Assembly (NCBI RefSeq): GCF_900101955.1
Contig: NZ_FNAQ01000016.1
Span: 1 to 52,358, forward strand
Reading direction: 5' to 3'
DNA from: Desulfuromonas thiophila
GTDB taxonomy: Bacteria > Desulfobacterota > Desulfuromonadia > Desulfuromonadales > Desulfuromonadaceae
DNA length: 52,358 bases
Made by a program: the position numbers and the translations under genes. Below are positions 8,378 to 17,158 of the stretch, piece by piece. The notes beneath the pieces were generated by a model. That model saw only the letters and a program-made list of their open reading frames with translations, made no database searches and was not told the DNA's origin. Position 1 is the first letter of the stretch; the number at the start of each line of letters is the position of its first letter.

Positions 8378-9323
8378 TTAATTGTCCAGATCCGGAACGT
8401 CCCAGTCCGCCGGGCGCGCCTCGCCGGTCTGGTAGAATTGCTTCAATAGCTTCACGTATTCCAGAAAATCCCGGTTCTCCGTGGCCAGCCGATTAACCAT
8501 GTCCCAATCGATCTCGGGGCGCTCACGGGCCGCAATCAGCACCTGACTGTCGGCAGGGTTGTCCACCACGTCAAGCTTGATGAAGCCGATGCCGTGGGCG
8601 GCGAACAACGTCCGCAGTTCCTTCAGACTATCGGTACTGCCGATTTCTGCCGCGACCAAATAGCCGAAATTGGCCCAAGACGAATTCGACACCGCCTGGG
8701 AAAAGCATTCGCGCATGTTCGAACGGTTGATCAGTAGCTTGGCTTCGAACGACCACAACTTGGTGCGCTTGTCGGAATACTGCGTGACGCAATCGCGCAC
8801 TTCATGGTGCCACTCCTTGCTTAAATCTTCCACGCCTACTACATCCGGACAACAGCCAGCTGTTGCCATTCGGATCGCGATTGTTCGATGAACGCTTTTC
8901 GTCGATGCGCTTGAAAAAAACACCAAACTCCTCCCAGGGGTATCGCGAGAGCAGTGGGTAAAGGGCGTGCTCATCAACCTTTGCCTGCCCATCATCAACC
9001 GTTGTTGTAGTTACAGATGAACCCTCAGCCGTAACTACCTCTGCGCTGTCTGATTTCTCCGAGTAGTAATACTTGCGCGGTCGACCTTCGGTCATCTTAA
9101 ACTCCACGTGCTTTTTTGCAGGCGCTGTCAGTTGTGAACTGATCTCCCTGATGATCTGCTGCACGAGGCCGGCATCAGACACCAGCGCTTGACTGCTCTG
9201 TGTCTTAGCCTGACATTCATCGGGATACGTCGCAAACACCCAATCGGCGATCTGCCGCGCTGTGAACTTTTCCTCGGGCCGATCCTTCAGCAAACTGATG
9301 ACGGCTTTTATAAGAGTAAGTAT
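8378..9323 (-). pseudogene. HrgA-like (COG2958-type) restriction-associated protein, frameshifted
   Basis: Two overlapping minus-strand frames together encode one HrgA-like protein. The N-terminal part runs from about 9323 (LIKAVISLLKDRPEEKFTAR onward) through KRIDEKRSSNNRDPNGNSWL. The C-terminal part resumes in another frame with PDVVGVEDLSKEWHHEVRDC and ends at 8378. The shift is one extra base near 8850, where the conserved NSWL-YPDVVGVEDL continuity breaks. HrgA proteins are known next to restriction-modification genes in Helicobacter. Here the gene lies downstream of the type III res gene and may once have ended that operon. A MITE-like element (9363-9515) sits immediately upstream, and no ATG/RBS remains at the expected N-terminus, so both ends of the reading frame are damaged. 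Confidence 0.7.
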
Positions 9324-9362
9324 CCCCCGGCAAAGCCAGGGCTTTACAGGTGAACCGCTCAA

Positions 9363-9515
9363 CAGGCTGTTGAAAAACAGCCTGCTGGAGCCCATGGACG
9401 GGCGACCAAAATCAATCATTACTTCGTAATGGATTGATTTTGTGAGCAAGACGGAAATCGCATTTTCGGCTTGCGTCGTTGAAAAAGCCCTGGATGGGAC
9501 TTTTTCAACATCCTG
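9363..9515. mobile_element. MITE-like element, 153 bp
   Basis: The ends are near-perfect terminal inverted repeats: CAGGCTGTTGAAAAA (9363-9377) and, read on the other strand, CAGGATGTTGAAAAA (9501-9515), 14 of 15 identical. Inside there is a further strong palindrome, AAATCAATCATTAC / GTAATGGATTGATTT (about 9409-9440), and each end forms its own hairpin with neighbouring sequence. It has no coding capacity. It lies between res and the hrgA-like gene and may have removed the latter's translation start. No clear target-site duplication was found. Confidence 0.65.
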
Positions 9516-9581
9516 CTAGCGCAACGGCGGGAGCCACAGCAGGCAAAGTAACAACATTCCATTGTTTAGACGACCTTGAAT

Positions 9582-12500
9582 CTAAAAAGCGACAGGCGGG
9601 CTTACAGTATCTCCTGCCCTACCAACAATCTCCATCAGCTTCCCGTAGCTGGTCACCACGTCGTATTTCACGTGTTCGGGATCAATCTTGCGGTTGACCT
9701 CCGCGAAGAACTTGCGGGCGCATTCGATTTTGGTTTGTTCGATTGCCCGAAGCTCCATGCTGGACATGGAGCCCTTGGTCTCGGCGACGAAATAGATGTG
9801 CTTGACCGAGCCTTCCTTAAAGGAAATGGCCCAGTCCGGGTTGTAGTCGCCGACGGGAGTAGGAATCAGGAAACCTCGGGGGAGCTTTGCATAAACGACC
9901 ACCTCGGTGCTGGTGTCCAGCTCTTTCACAAACTCCCGCTCAACCTTGGAGTCGGTAATCACGTAGTCATAGATGTGGTTCTTCAGCTTCTCGCTGGCCT
10001 TGGTGAAGTCCTGCTTGCTTTGGCCTGTGGTGAAAATATCGATATCGTGGGTCTCGGCGATGTTGTCGTAGCTCAGTCGCTCGATGATGATAGTGGCCTT
10101 CTGCTCATTGATAAGCCGTGAGCTTTCGGCAATGAAATGCTCCGGGTTCTGTTTGAATTGTTTGAAAACCGCCGTCTGAACGCCACTTAAAATCTCGGCG
10201 ACGGTCTTTCTTGTCAGTTGGGTGTTTTCGGCGATTTTCCCGAGCAGGTCATAGGTGACCATGGAATGGATTGAGGCATTATGGGTTTCGACTGATGTAT
10301 TGGTCAGCGTGAATCCGTCACCGCTTCTGAGTTGGCCATCGGTGATCTGATCGCCCTGGACACCGCTTTGGATGGTGTACTGCAGCGGCGTCACCCGCAG
10401 CTCTTTGTCCAGAGCCCGGATGCTGTTTTGAATGAGTTCACTGGAATCGAACTCGACACGGTAGACCGCCTTCTGATTGATCCGACTCCAGAGCGCCTTG
10501 AACTCTTTTTTCTCGAAGTTGGCATTCAGCGGATTGGTCTTCGGCTTGCGATCATCACCCACGTCGGGCAGCTGGGACTCGCTGAAGACGCTGTCGATCA
10601 AGCCAAAAATCTGGTCCGCATGAGGGGCAAGCTCGGGCGGAAGCGCCGCCAGAGTCCCGTTGGCTTTTGCCGCGTGGTAGGCTTCGGCAACCTGATCCGT
10701 GTCATCGGTATAGTCGTTCTTGAGCAGATACTTGTATATCTGCTTGGCCATGACCGGGGTAATTTCCACCGTACCGGTTTCCGTGGTGATGACCTTCCCG
10801 GTGAAGTAGGCTTCGTCCGCCTTGCGGGGGCGTGCAGAGAGGGAGTCGCTGATCTCACGCTGAAGATTCCCGACGAAGTCCTTGTAACTCTCGCTTGCGA
10901 CTACGGTCAGGATATTCACGTCATGGACCGTTGCTGGGTTATCCATACGATCCCCGAGCTGGTTGACGCTGATCCGCAACCCCCGGCCAACTTCCTGACG
11001 GCGCGAGATCGTGTTGTCGCTGTGTTTGAGCATACACATGACGAAGACATTGGGGTTATCCCAGCCTTCCCGCAGGGCGGAGTGAGAGAAAATGAATCGG
11101 ACCGGTTCCGCGAAGGAGAGCAGCCGTTCCTTGTCCTTCAGGATGAGATCATAGGCATCGACATCGTCGGAAAGCCCGGCTTCCTCTCCACGCGTCTTGA
11201 AGCTCGGATCGGTAAGCTTCTTGGTTTTCTTGTCGATGGAGAAGTAACCGTTGTGGGTGCGGCCAACCTGAATGCCCTTCAGATATTCCTGATAGACTCC
11301 ACCATCCAAGGGAAGAAGGCTTAAATATTCGGCTTTGAGCCGCTCGTACTCTTCTTCAAAAATCCTGGCGTACTCTCCATGTTCATCGGCCTGGCTGTAG
11401 TCCCGGTATTTGACCACCTCGTCGATGAAGAAAAGGGACAGCACCTTGATGCCCTGGGCAAAAAGAACCTGCTCCTTCTCAAGGTGAGCCCTGATCGCCT
11501 CCCGGATCTGAATCCGCCGGATAGCCATTTCCGTGATGTCGCCGGTTGCATCACCCGCACTCAGAACATGGCCGTTGGTGAACTCCACCGTGTCCTTGTT
11601 GGCGTCGATCTGGGCGATGACAAAGCCGCGATATTGGTCCAGCTCGTTTGATTCAACGAACAGATCCTTGCCTCGCTCCAGGCGTTTGACGATCCGCTTG
11701 ATGCCACCACCCTGGCGCACTTCCATTTCGATTCGGGCAACTGGTGCCTTCTTGGAAATTTCGATGGATTCCAGGTAGAGATAGGCGTTGGTGCCTGCCA
11801 GGCCCTTGACGGCGATCCCGCGCACCGCAATTTTTTTCACCAACTTTTGGTTGTAGGCATCCAGGGCGTCGAGGCGGTGGATCTTGTTGTGCGTGGTCCG
11901 GTGGGTGGCCGAGTAGCGCAGGATCATCAGCGGCTTGAACTTGGCCAGAGCCTCCAGTGTCTTTTCGCCCTCCATCTTCTGCGGTTCATCCAGGATAAGG
12001 ATGGGGCGGTTCGCGGAGATCACATCGATAGGCTTGCGGGACTGGAAGTCGTCCAGTTCACGAAAGATCTTCCGCGCTTCAATAGAAGCTTTCTTGCCTT
12101 CTGTCGCCTTCCCTTCAGCATCAACAGCTGCATTGAACGCCTGGATATTGATGACCATGACGTTGATGCCCGCATCAGAGGAGAAGCATTCCAGATGGTG
12201 TAGCTGTTTTGAATTGTAGGCAAAGAAGCGGGCCTTTTTGCCGTAGCTCTCGGTGAAATGCTCGGCGGTAATTTCCAGTGATTTGAGCACACCCTCACGG
12301 ATGGCAATGCTGGGCACCACCACAATGAACTTTGTCCAGCCATACTGCTTGTTCATCTCGAAGAAGGTTTTGACGTAGCAGTAGGTCTTTCCGGTCCCGG
12401 TTTCCATCTCCACGTCAAGGTTGACCTTGCATCCGGCGCTGGACACCAGCTTATCCGACAGGGGCAGATTCTGCCGCCGCTGTACGGCATGGATATTGGT

Positions 12501-12719
12501 CAGCAGCTGGGCATCGGTCAGCTGGAGATCGGTGTTCTTGAAGCCGGTCTGCTCAATATCCATGCCCGGCAAAGTCGGTCCCTTCGCAATGAGCTTTTTG
12601 TTCGCGCCCGGGTCGATTCGGTAAGCAATGCCCGAGGTATTCACCTGCCCGGCAAAACAATCAACCACGGATTCCACCGCTTTGGTCTGATAGGGCTGGA
12701 CTTTGAATTTAAGCTTCAT
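9582..12719 (-). CDS. res: Type III restriction enzyme Res subunit (SF2 helicase + PD-(D/E)XK nuclease)
   Basis: A 1045-aa protein with Walker A METGTGKT (105-112), motif II LDEPQ (243-247), motif III YSATH, and downstream SF2 motifs [12 protein letters not shown] and [11 protein letters not shown]. Its C-terminal nuclease shows PD (961-962) followed by ETK (980-982), the PD-(D/E)XK arrangement of type III Res proteins. Together with Mod it cleaves DNA after ATP-dependent communication between two inversely oriented unmethylated sites. The start overlaps the DUF4276 stop by 4 bp, placing it last in the operon 20427 to 9582. Length and motif order are normal for the family. All key motifs are present, so it is probably active. 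Confidence 0.93.
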   Translation of the reverse strand: MKLKFKVQPYQTKAVESVVDCFAGQVNTSGIAYRIDPGANKKLIAKGPTLPGMDIEQTGFKNTDLQLTDAQLLTNIHAVQRRQNLPLSDKLVSSAGCKVNLDVEMETGTGKTYCYVKTFFEMNKQYGWTKFIVVVPSIAIREGVLKSLEITAEHFTESYGKKARFFAYNSKQLHHLECFSSDAGINVMVINIQAFNAAVDAEGKATEGKKASIEARKIFRELDDFQSRKPIDVISANRPILILDEPQKMEGEKTLEALAKFKPLMILRYSATHRTTHNKIHRLDALDAYNQKLVKKIAVRGIAVKGLAGTNAYLYLESIEISKKAPVARIEMEVRQGGGIKRIVKRLERGKDLFVESNELDQYRGFVIAQIDANKDTVEFTNGHVLSAGDATGDITEMAIRRIQIREAIRAHLEKEQVLFAQGIKVLSLFFIDEVVKYRDYSQADEHGEYARIFEEEYERLKAEYLSLLPLDGGVYQEYLKGIQVGRTHNGYFSIDKKTKKLTDPSFKTRGEEAGLSDDVDAYDLILKDKERLLSFAEPVRFIFSHSALREGWDNPNVFVMCMLKHSDNTISRRQEVGRGLRISVNQLGDRMDNPATVHDVNILTVVASESYKDFVGNLQREISDSLSARPRKADEAYFTGKVITTETGTVEITPVMAKQIYKYLLKNDYTDDTDQVAEAYHAAKANGTLAALPPELAPHADQIFGLIDSVFSESQLPDVGDDRKPKTNPLNANFEKKEFKALWSRINQKAVYRVEFDSSELIQNSIRALDKELRVTPLQYTIQSGVQGDQITDGQLRSGDGFTLTNTSVETHNASIHSMVTYDLLGKIAENTQLTRKTVAEILSGVQTAVFKQFKQNPEHFIAESSRLINEQKATIIIERLSYDNIAETHDIDIFTTGQSKQDFTKASEKLKNHIYDYVITDSKVEREFVKELDTSTEVVVYAKLPRGFLIPTPVGDYNPDWAISFKEGSVKHIYFVAETKGSMSSMELRAIEQTKIECARKFFAEVNRKIDPEHVKYDVVTSYGKLMEIVGRAGDTVSPPVAF

Positions 12720-13402
12720 GCCTGCCCCCCGACAATTGCTTCAAAACGTTGCAGCCAAGCATCGAAAAGAGGACATTGCTCCCGCATTCTCTGTATGCCG
12801 ATACTGCGTGCCACGGCAATTCCCGTTGTTGTTTTGGGAAACTCGCCATTGCGCGACCATCCGTCGAGCCGCTTGGATGGGGCTGTCACCGGGCTGTTGT
12901 TAATGGCCTCGGGCTCACCGCACTCGTTCAGGACCGCCGTGACCTTTTCTTCTGCTATATCCAGCTCAGTTGCGAGGCTTGCGCTGTCACTGAAGAGCAG
13001 TGCTTCAAATTCGTGGATGGCCATGTGGGGTATGAATCTTCGGTCCGCCCGTTGCGCAGCGAATAGTTCAACCACCGCAGCCTGGGTAGCGCCGTTGACG
13101 ATCTCCGCAATCTGTGCGGGGGACGCATTCGCGGGAACCAAATCTATGCCCGGCCACTCGCGTACCCCATAAAAATCCACCAGTGTCGTCACATAGGTAT
13201 CAGCGCGCTGTTTGAGGTGAATTTCAAGGTCTTTCTTGACCCGCTCAAACTTCACGTCACCGCCTTTTTGTCCAGGCTTGCTGACCTGAGTCGGGGTCAT
13301 GAAAACCATCTTTTGAGCAAGATAGGGCTGCAACAATGAATTGATAAAAATCTCTTCGGTTTTTCCCTCAACAATGGCGATCACCTCGATAAAGTTACTC
13401 AT
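12716..13402 (-). CDS. DUF4276 family protein (TOPRIM-like)
   Basis: A 228-aa protein with an N-terminal [13 protein letters not shown] (acidic residue at 12), TLVDFYG (73-79) and EFEALLFSD (131-139). This spacing is characteristic of DUF4276, a TOPRIM-like domain that usually accompanies an ABC/OLD-type ATPase. The gene overlaps the ATPase gene upstream by 8 bp and res downstream by 4 bp, so the ATPase/DUF4276 pair is embedded within the type III operon. TOPRIM domains in OLD and related defence systems act as metal-dependent nucleases or primase-like catalysts. By inference this is the effector of a split OLD-like pair. The family match is strong; its nuclease activity is an inference. Confidence 0.85.
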   Translation of the reverse strand: MSNFIEVIAIVEGKTEEIFINSLLQPYLAQKMVFMTPTQVSKPGQKGGDVKFERVKKDLEIHLKQRADTYVTTLVDFYGVREWPGIDLVPANASPAQIAEIVNGATQAAVVELFAAQRADRRFIPHMAIHEFEALLFSDSASLATELDIAEEKVTAVLNECGEPEAINNSPVTAPSKRLDGWSRNGEFPKTTTGIAVARSIGIQRMREQCPLFDAWLQRFEAIVGGQA

Positions 13403-14501
13403 AAACCGGCCCTCCGGAGATCACGTTCTTCATCCAGAGTTCACCCACCGAGTAACTTTTGAGCCATTCAGAATAATCATTTTTGTCAAGTCGCTTGAAT
13501 GTAGATGCGCCGTCTTCACGGTTGACAACAATAATATCGTCAATGCCGAACTGATCGATTAAAGCCGGTGACTGGGTTGCCACGATAACCTGTGTCCGTT
13601 TGGAGGCGACCTGAATGAGTTCCGCCAGAATGACGATAGCGGCAGGATGAAGCCCCAATTCAGGTTCATCAACAATAATGGTGGAAGGTGGATTTGGTTG
13701 CAGCAGCGCCGTGACAAGGCAAATAAACCGAATGGAACCATCGGAAAGATGATAAGGCTGAAGCGGATAATCCGACCCCTTTTGCATCCAGCTGATATTG
13801 ACCTCGTTTTTGGCGCCGCTTTCGCGTGGCTCAAGAATGAAGTTATCAAAGAATGGTGTGACCAAGCGAATAGCATTCAGAATATCTTTGTATTCCTTCG
13901 GATGCTTTTGCTTCAGCTTATAGAGGAATGGACCGATGTTTGCGGCATCGGTGCGCAACACCTTGTTGTCCTGGACAATCTCATAGTTCCGCATTGCCGC
14001 AGTGGAACTGGTGTCGTGAAAGTGATAGATCTGCCACGAGGATATGGCATCGAAAACAGGTTGGCTATATTTGGCATCCCCCTTTTTTTCCTTTACCTCT
14101 TTGACCATGCGCGACGTGCCGTCATCGCTATCCCCCAGCACCCACCACCCCGTGGTCCCGCCTTGGCAATACCGCGCCTCGTCTTCAATGGCACAGGCAT
14201 TGCTCGGTGTAGGCACCAGCTTGAAACGAAATCCGCGAACGCCGAACCTCGTTTCAAACTCCATTTTTTCCGTTACCTTGCGGCCGTTAAAGAGAATATC
14301 GCCCGCGCCGCCGTTATCCCGTACATAACGGTTCAAATTGCCGTCGATGAGCGCCCGCAGCATCCTGAAAAAAGAAATGAGGTTACTTTTTCCCGCACCG
14401 TTGCCACCCACCACCACATTCAGATTCGTCAATTCAAAATCGACCAGCGCACGGATCGACTTGAAACCCTTTATCGTTAATTTATCCAGAGAAGTTCCCA
14501 T
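13395..14501 (-). CDS. OLD/RecF-type AAA (ABC) ATPase
   Basis: A 368-aa AAA15/21-type ATPase. Walker A GGNGAGKS (32-39) follows FKSIRALVDFELTNLNVVVGG, the ABC signature is LSDGS (252-256), Walker B plus D-loop is IIVDEPELGLH (275-285), and a switch-like ATQSPALID is at 308-316. The insert between Walker A and the signature is short, without a Rad50-size coiled coil. It is encoded with a DUF4276 protein, the usual pairing, and resembles in layout the ATPase partners of TOPRIM effectors in phage defence. It may sense restriction-related DNA states or phage proteins. It lies 8 bp downstream of mod, so it is co-transcribed with the type III system. Confidence 0.88.
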   Translation of the reverse strand: MGTSLDKLTIKGFKSIRALVDFELTNLNVVVGGNGAGKSNLISFFRMLRALIDGNLNRYVRDNGGAGDILFNGRKVTEKMEFETRFGVRGFRFKLVPTPSNACAIEDEARYCQGGTTGWWVLGDSDDGTSRMVKEVKEKKGDAKYSQPVFDAISSWQIYHFHDTSSTAAMRNYEIVQDNKVLRTDAANIGPFLYKLKQKHPKEYKDILNAIRLVTPFFDNFILEPRESGAKNEVNISWMQKGSDYPLQPYHLSDGSIRFICLVTALLQPNPPSTIIVDEPELGLHPAAIVILAELIQVASKRTQVIVATQSPALIDQFGIDDIIVVNREDGASTFKRLDKNDYSEWLKSYSVGELWMKNVISGGPVYE

Positions 14502-14509
14502 AGCGCCTC

Positions 14510-16456
14510 CTATATCGCCTTTACTTCAGTGCCCGGAGACATCTGCTTGAAGATCTGCTCCACGTTGATCTTGACGGCATCGGAGACAAAACCGGTGTCA
14601 CGGAACACAACCCGTAGCGGTTCAAACCGGGCCAGCTCCTTAACGAGGTCCTCACTCACGCCGGTATCGAAGCAGGCGACAAGATCGTAGGGCGGCTCAT
14701 TGACGAAAAAGACGGTCTTACCCTGGACGGTCTCTTTTCGGATGGGCAGTGAAAGATCCACGCCCCAGTCCAGCAATACCTGGAAGAGCAGGTCTTCGGG
14801 CTTGCGATCCGACTTGATGTTGTCGGTGAAAATCTTCAGCTGACCTTGTTCGATGGCGTCCGGCCTATAGTAGACGTCGGCCATGTTGGATGAATCGACC
14901 TTGAGGACACGGAAGCCGATGTCCTTGTTCCACCCTTCATGGTATTCGCCTTCTATAGATTTTTTTCCAGCACGGCGGATTCGCTCCTTACTGAGTTCAG
15001 CAATTGATTGGAACCCCGCTTTGTATGCTGAGGATTTCTCATCGCAGGGTTCAGGCAACTGGACCATGATAAACTTCCGATGCCCACCGTCTTCAGCATT
15101 TTGATTGATAACAGCATGTGCTGTGGTTGCGGAACCAGCAAAGAAATCCAGAACTAAATCCTTTCCATTAGTTCCAATTTGAATAAGCGTCTTTAGCAGT
15201 TCGGTAGATTTTGGAAAATCCATTACCGCTGATCCGAACAAATCTTTTATGACCTTTCGTCCTTGATCATTGGTAATTTCCTTTGTCATCCATACCGACT
15301 TCACTAAGGTTTTCGCAAGCTCTCCGTCGGCCCCGACGAGATAATCTTTGCGATATATTCGCCACTCATCTGCCGTCTTTTCAGCTGTGAGCAGAATGGA
15401 TTCATTCGTCACCTTTTCTTTTCCCCACGTCCAACACGTCTTGGTGCCATCTGGGGCGTCAGGCCAAACCTCATCAGTGAATGTGTCATCCCGAATTAAA
15501 GAAACACTCCCATCATTAGGATTAACAAAAAGAGGATAGTAGAGCTTTGGACGAGTCGTAGGATTAAATGATTGATTCCGATTTCTCAAACCCAGCAGAC
15601 GGTATTTTCCTCTTTCGTCTTCTCGGTTGTACTCGTCAACCATTCGACCTTCCTTTTCAATGCCGTAGATGGCATTTTCATTCATGGCGTCTTTTACAAA
15701 AATCAAAATAGATTCATGCGTTTTTGCCACAAATTTATCAAGGTGACGTCCACGAGGATTAAGCTGAACAGCAAGTTGTGCAATGAAATTTTCTTCTCCA
15801 AAAATTTCAGAACATACGCGCATTAAGCTGTGTACTTCATGATCATCAATACTGATAAATATGACGCCATCATCGCTCAACAGATTTCGCGCCAGTTTCA
15901 GCCGTGGGTACATCATAGATAGCCAATCAGAATGGAATCGGCCATTGGCCTCAGTGTTCGCAATCAGCCGATTGCCTTCTTCATCCTTCTGATTTGATCT
16001 TTTAAGAAACTCATCTGAGTTCTCGGAAAAATCGTCTTCATAGATAAAATCGTTGCCCGTATTGTACGGTGGGTCGATGTAGATCATCTTGACCTTGCCG
16101 AGGTAGGTCTCCTGGAGCAGCTTCAAGGCCTCCAGGTTATCGCCCTCAATAAACAGGTTCTTCGTGACATCAAAATCCACGCTCTCTTCCTGGCAGGGGC
16201 GCAGGGTCCTGGCGATGGGCGCGTTGGCGGTAAGTAGCGCCTCGCGTTTCCCTGGCCAGTTGAGGTGGTAACGCTCCTGTGGGCCTTCCACGATGGATTC
16301 GGACAACTCCTGACGCAGCTGGTCGAAATCGACCGCAAGCTTCGGCTTACCGTCTTCGCTCTGGGCCTCGGCCACACAGCCGGGAAACAGCTCTCGGATA
16401 CGGGCAATGTTTTCCTGGGTCAGGTTCGGAGAGTGCATTTTCATCTTTTCCATCAT
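14510..16456 (-). CDS. mod: Type III DNA methyltransferase Mod subunit
   Basis: A 648-aa site-specific adenine methyltransferase. The catalytic motif IV is IYIDPPYNTGNDF (DPPY at 128-131), and the SAM-binding motif I, LDFFAGSATTAHAV (436-449), comes after it. This is the beta-class order expected of type III Mod. The target-recognition region between them (about 220-430) is visibly more AT-rich than the flanks, as expected of an exchanged specificity segment. Mod defines the asymmetric recognition site and modifies one strand; with Res it forms the restriction complex. Starts are possible at Met1, Met2 or Met5, and the first is used here. It is separated by 9 bp from the DUF4391 gene upstream and 8 bp from the ATPase gene downstream. 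Confidence 0.93.
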   Translation of the reverse strand: MMEKMKMHSPNLTQENIARIRELFPGCVAEAQSEDGKPKLAVDFDQLRQELSESIVEGPQERYHLNWPGKREALLTANAPIARTLRPCQEESVDFDVTKNLFIEGDNLEALKLLQETYLGKVKMIYIDPPYNTGNDFIYEDDFSENSDEFLKRSNQKDEEGNRLIANTEANGRFHSDWLSMMYPRLKLARNLLSDDGVIFISIDDHEVHSLMRVCSEIFGEENFIAQLAVQLNPRGRHLDKFVAKTHESILIFVKDAMNENAIYGIEKEGRMVDEYNREDERGKYRLLGLRNRNQSFNPTTRPKLYYPLFVNPNDGSVSLIRDDTFTDEVWPDAPDGTKTCWTWGKEKVTNESILLTAEKTADEWRIYRKDYLVGADGELAKTLVKSVWMTKEITNDQGRKVIKDLFGSAVMDFPKSTELLKTLIQIGTNGKDLVLDFFAGSATTAHAVINQNAEDGGHRKFIMVQLPEPCDEKSSAYKAGFQSIAELSKERIRRAGKKSIEGEYHEGWNKDIGFRVLKVDSSNMADVYYRPDAIEQGQLKIFTDNIKSDRKPEDLLFQVLLDWGVDLSLPIRKETVQGKTVFFVNEPPYDLVACFDTGVSEDLVKELARFEPLRVVFRDTGFVSDAVKINVEQIFKQMSPGTEVKAI

Positions 16457-16465
16457 GTTCGTCCT

Positions 16466-17158
16466 TTAGGGTGCGACTGCCGTCCCGCTTAACGGGCGGG
16501 TCAGATTTTTAAGTTCTTGTTTCAGATCACGAAGCTCGGCGTTGATCGCGACCTTGCGGTTAAATTGCTTTTCTTTGCGGAGCCGGGCCTCGCAACGCTC
16601 CAGCTCCCGCTGCTTGAGGCGAATACGCTCCATCCGTCCCACCCGCGTTTGCAGGTCTTCGCCCGGCCGTGCCGGGTACGGCATCAGGGGCATCAGCAAA
16701 TGGCCGTAAAGCGCCTCGAGGTCGAAAACCATCGGCAGGGGCTTGCGTGGCGTATCGGTGGCTGTCCAATCGCCATCGAAATATTCGCTGATGACCCACT
16801 TGCTGGCATCCGCTTCACTTGGCCGCTTAAAGGCAGCAATGGGTTGTACTTTTCCGTCGAACCGAAGCTCAAAAATGATCGGGAAGGGAATGGCCAGGTC
16901 AATGCAGCGCAGCACCTCGGGTTTGAGTTCGTCCCCCTTGAGCGTGATACTGAAGATCTGGATTTCAGGCACGGCCTTTGATGCCTTCAGGTTGACTGTC
17001 TCCGGGGCAAGCTTGTGCTGCCAGACGATCTGTTCCACCTGCCGGACAAACATCTGTCTGACTGCAGCGCTGGGGCTTCCGTGTTCGTAGATTTTGTTCT
17101 TGGGCAGCACGCGTCCGAAGGCGGCGTTTTTGGGATAGTCGAAGAGCACGGCTGTCAT
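16466..17158 (-). CDS. DUF4391 domain protein
   Basis: A 230-aa protein matching the DUF4391 pattern that sits beside type III methyltransferases and helicases. It has an N-terminal FDYPKNAAFGRVLPKNKIYE, a central IQIFSITLKG / IDLAIPFPIIFEL, and a charged, coiled-coil C-terminus (residues about 180-225, rich in Arg, Glu and Lys). No catalytic motif is evident. The stop overlaps nothing, but its start overlaps the helicase stop by 4 bp, so synthesis is coupled to that of the PLD/SNF2 helicase. It is probably an adaptor between the helicase and Mod; its biochemical role is unknown to me. Confidence 0.8.
   Translation of the reverse strand: MTAVLFDYPKNAAFGRVLPKNKIYEHGSPSAAVRQMFVRQVEQIVWQHKLAPETVNLKASKAVPEIQIFSITLKGDELKPEVLRCIDLAIPFPIIFELRFDGKVQPIAAFKRPSEADASKWVISEYFDGDWTATDTPRKPLPMVFDLEALYGHLLMPLMPYPARPGEDLQTRVGRMERIRLKQRELERCEARLRKEKQFNRKVAINAELRDLKQELKNLTRPLSGTAVAP

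Noticed and set aside
9574-9603. GCGACA occurrence near the end of res as a further WYL-type site
   Set aside because: The right arm at the 5-bp spacing is GCTTAC, with no match; isolated half-sites also occur in coding regions (for example near 31170 and 50445).
10332-11324. 330-aa plus-strand frame opposite res
   Set aside because: Antisense shadow of the Res helicase; no domain or start signal supports it.
12716-14501. ATPase/DUF4276 pair as a PARIS system
   Set aside because: PARIS uses AriA with a DUF4435-type AriB; the second protein here matches DUF4276 and is nested in a type III operon, so the name is not justified.
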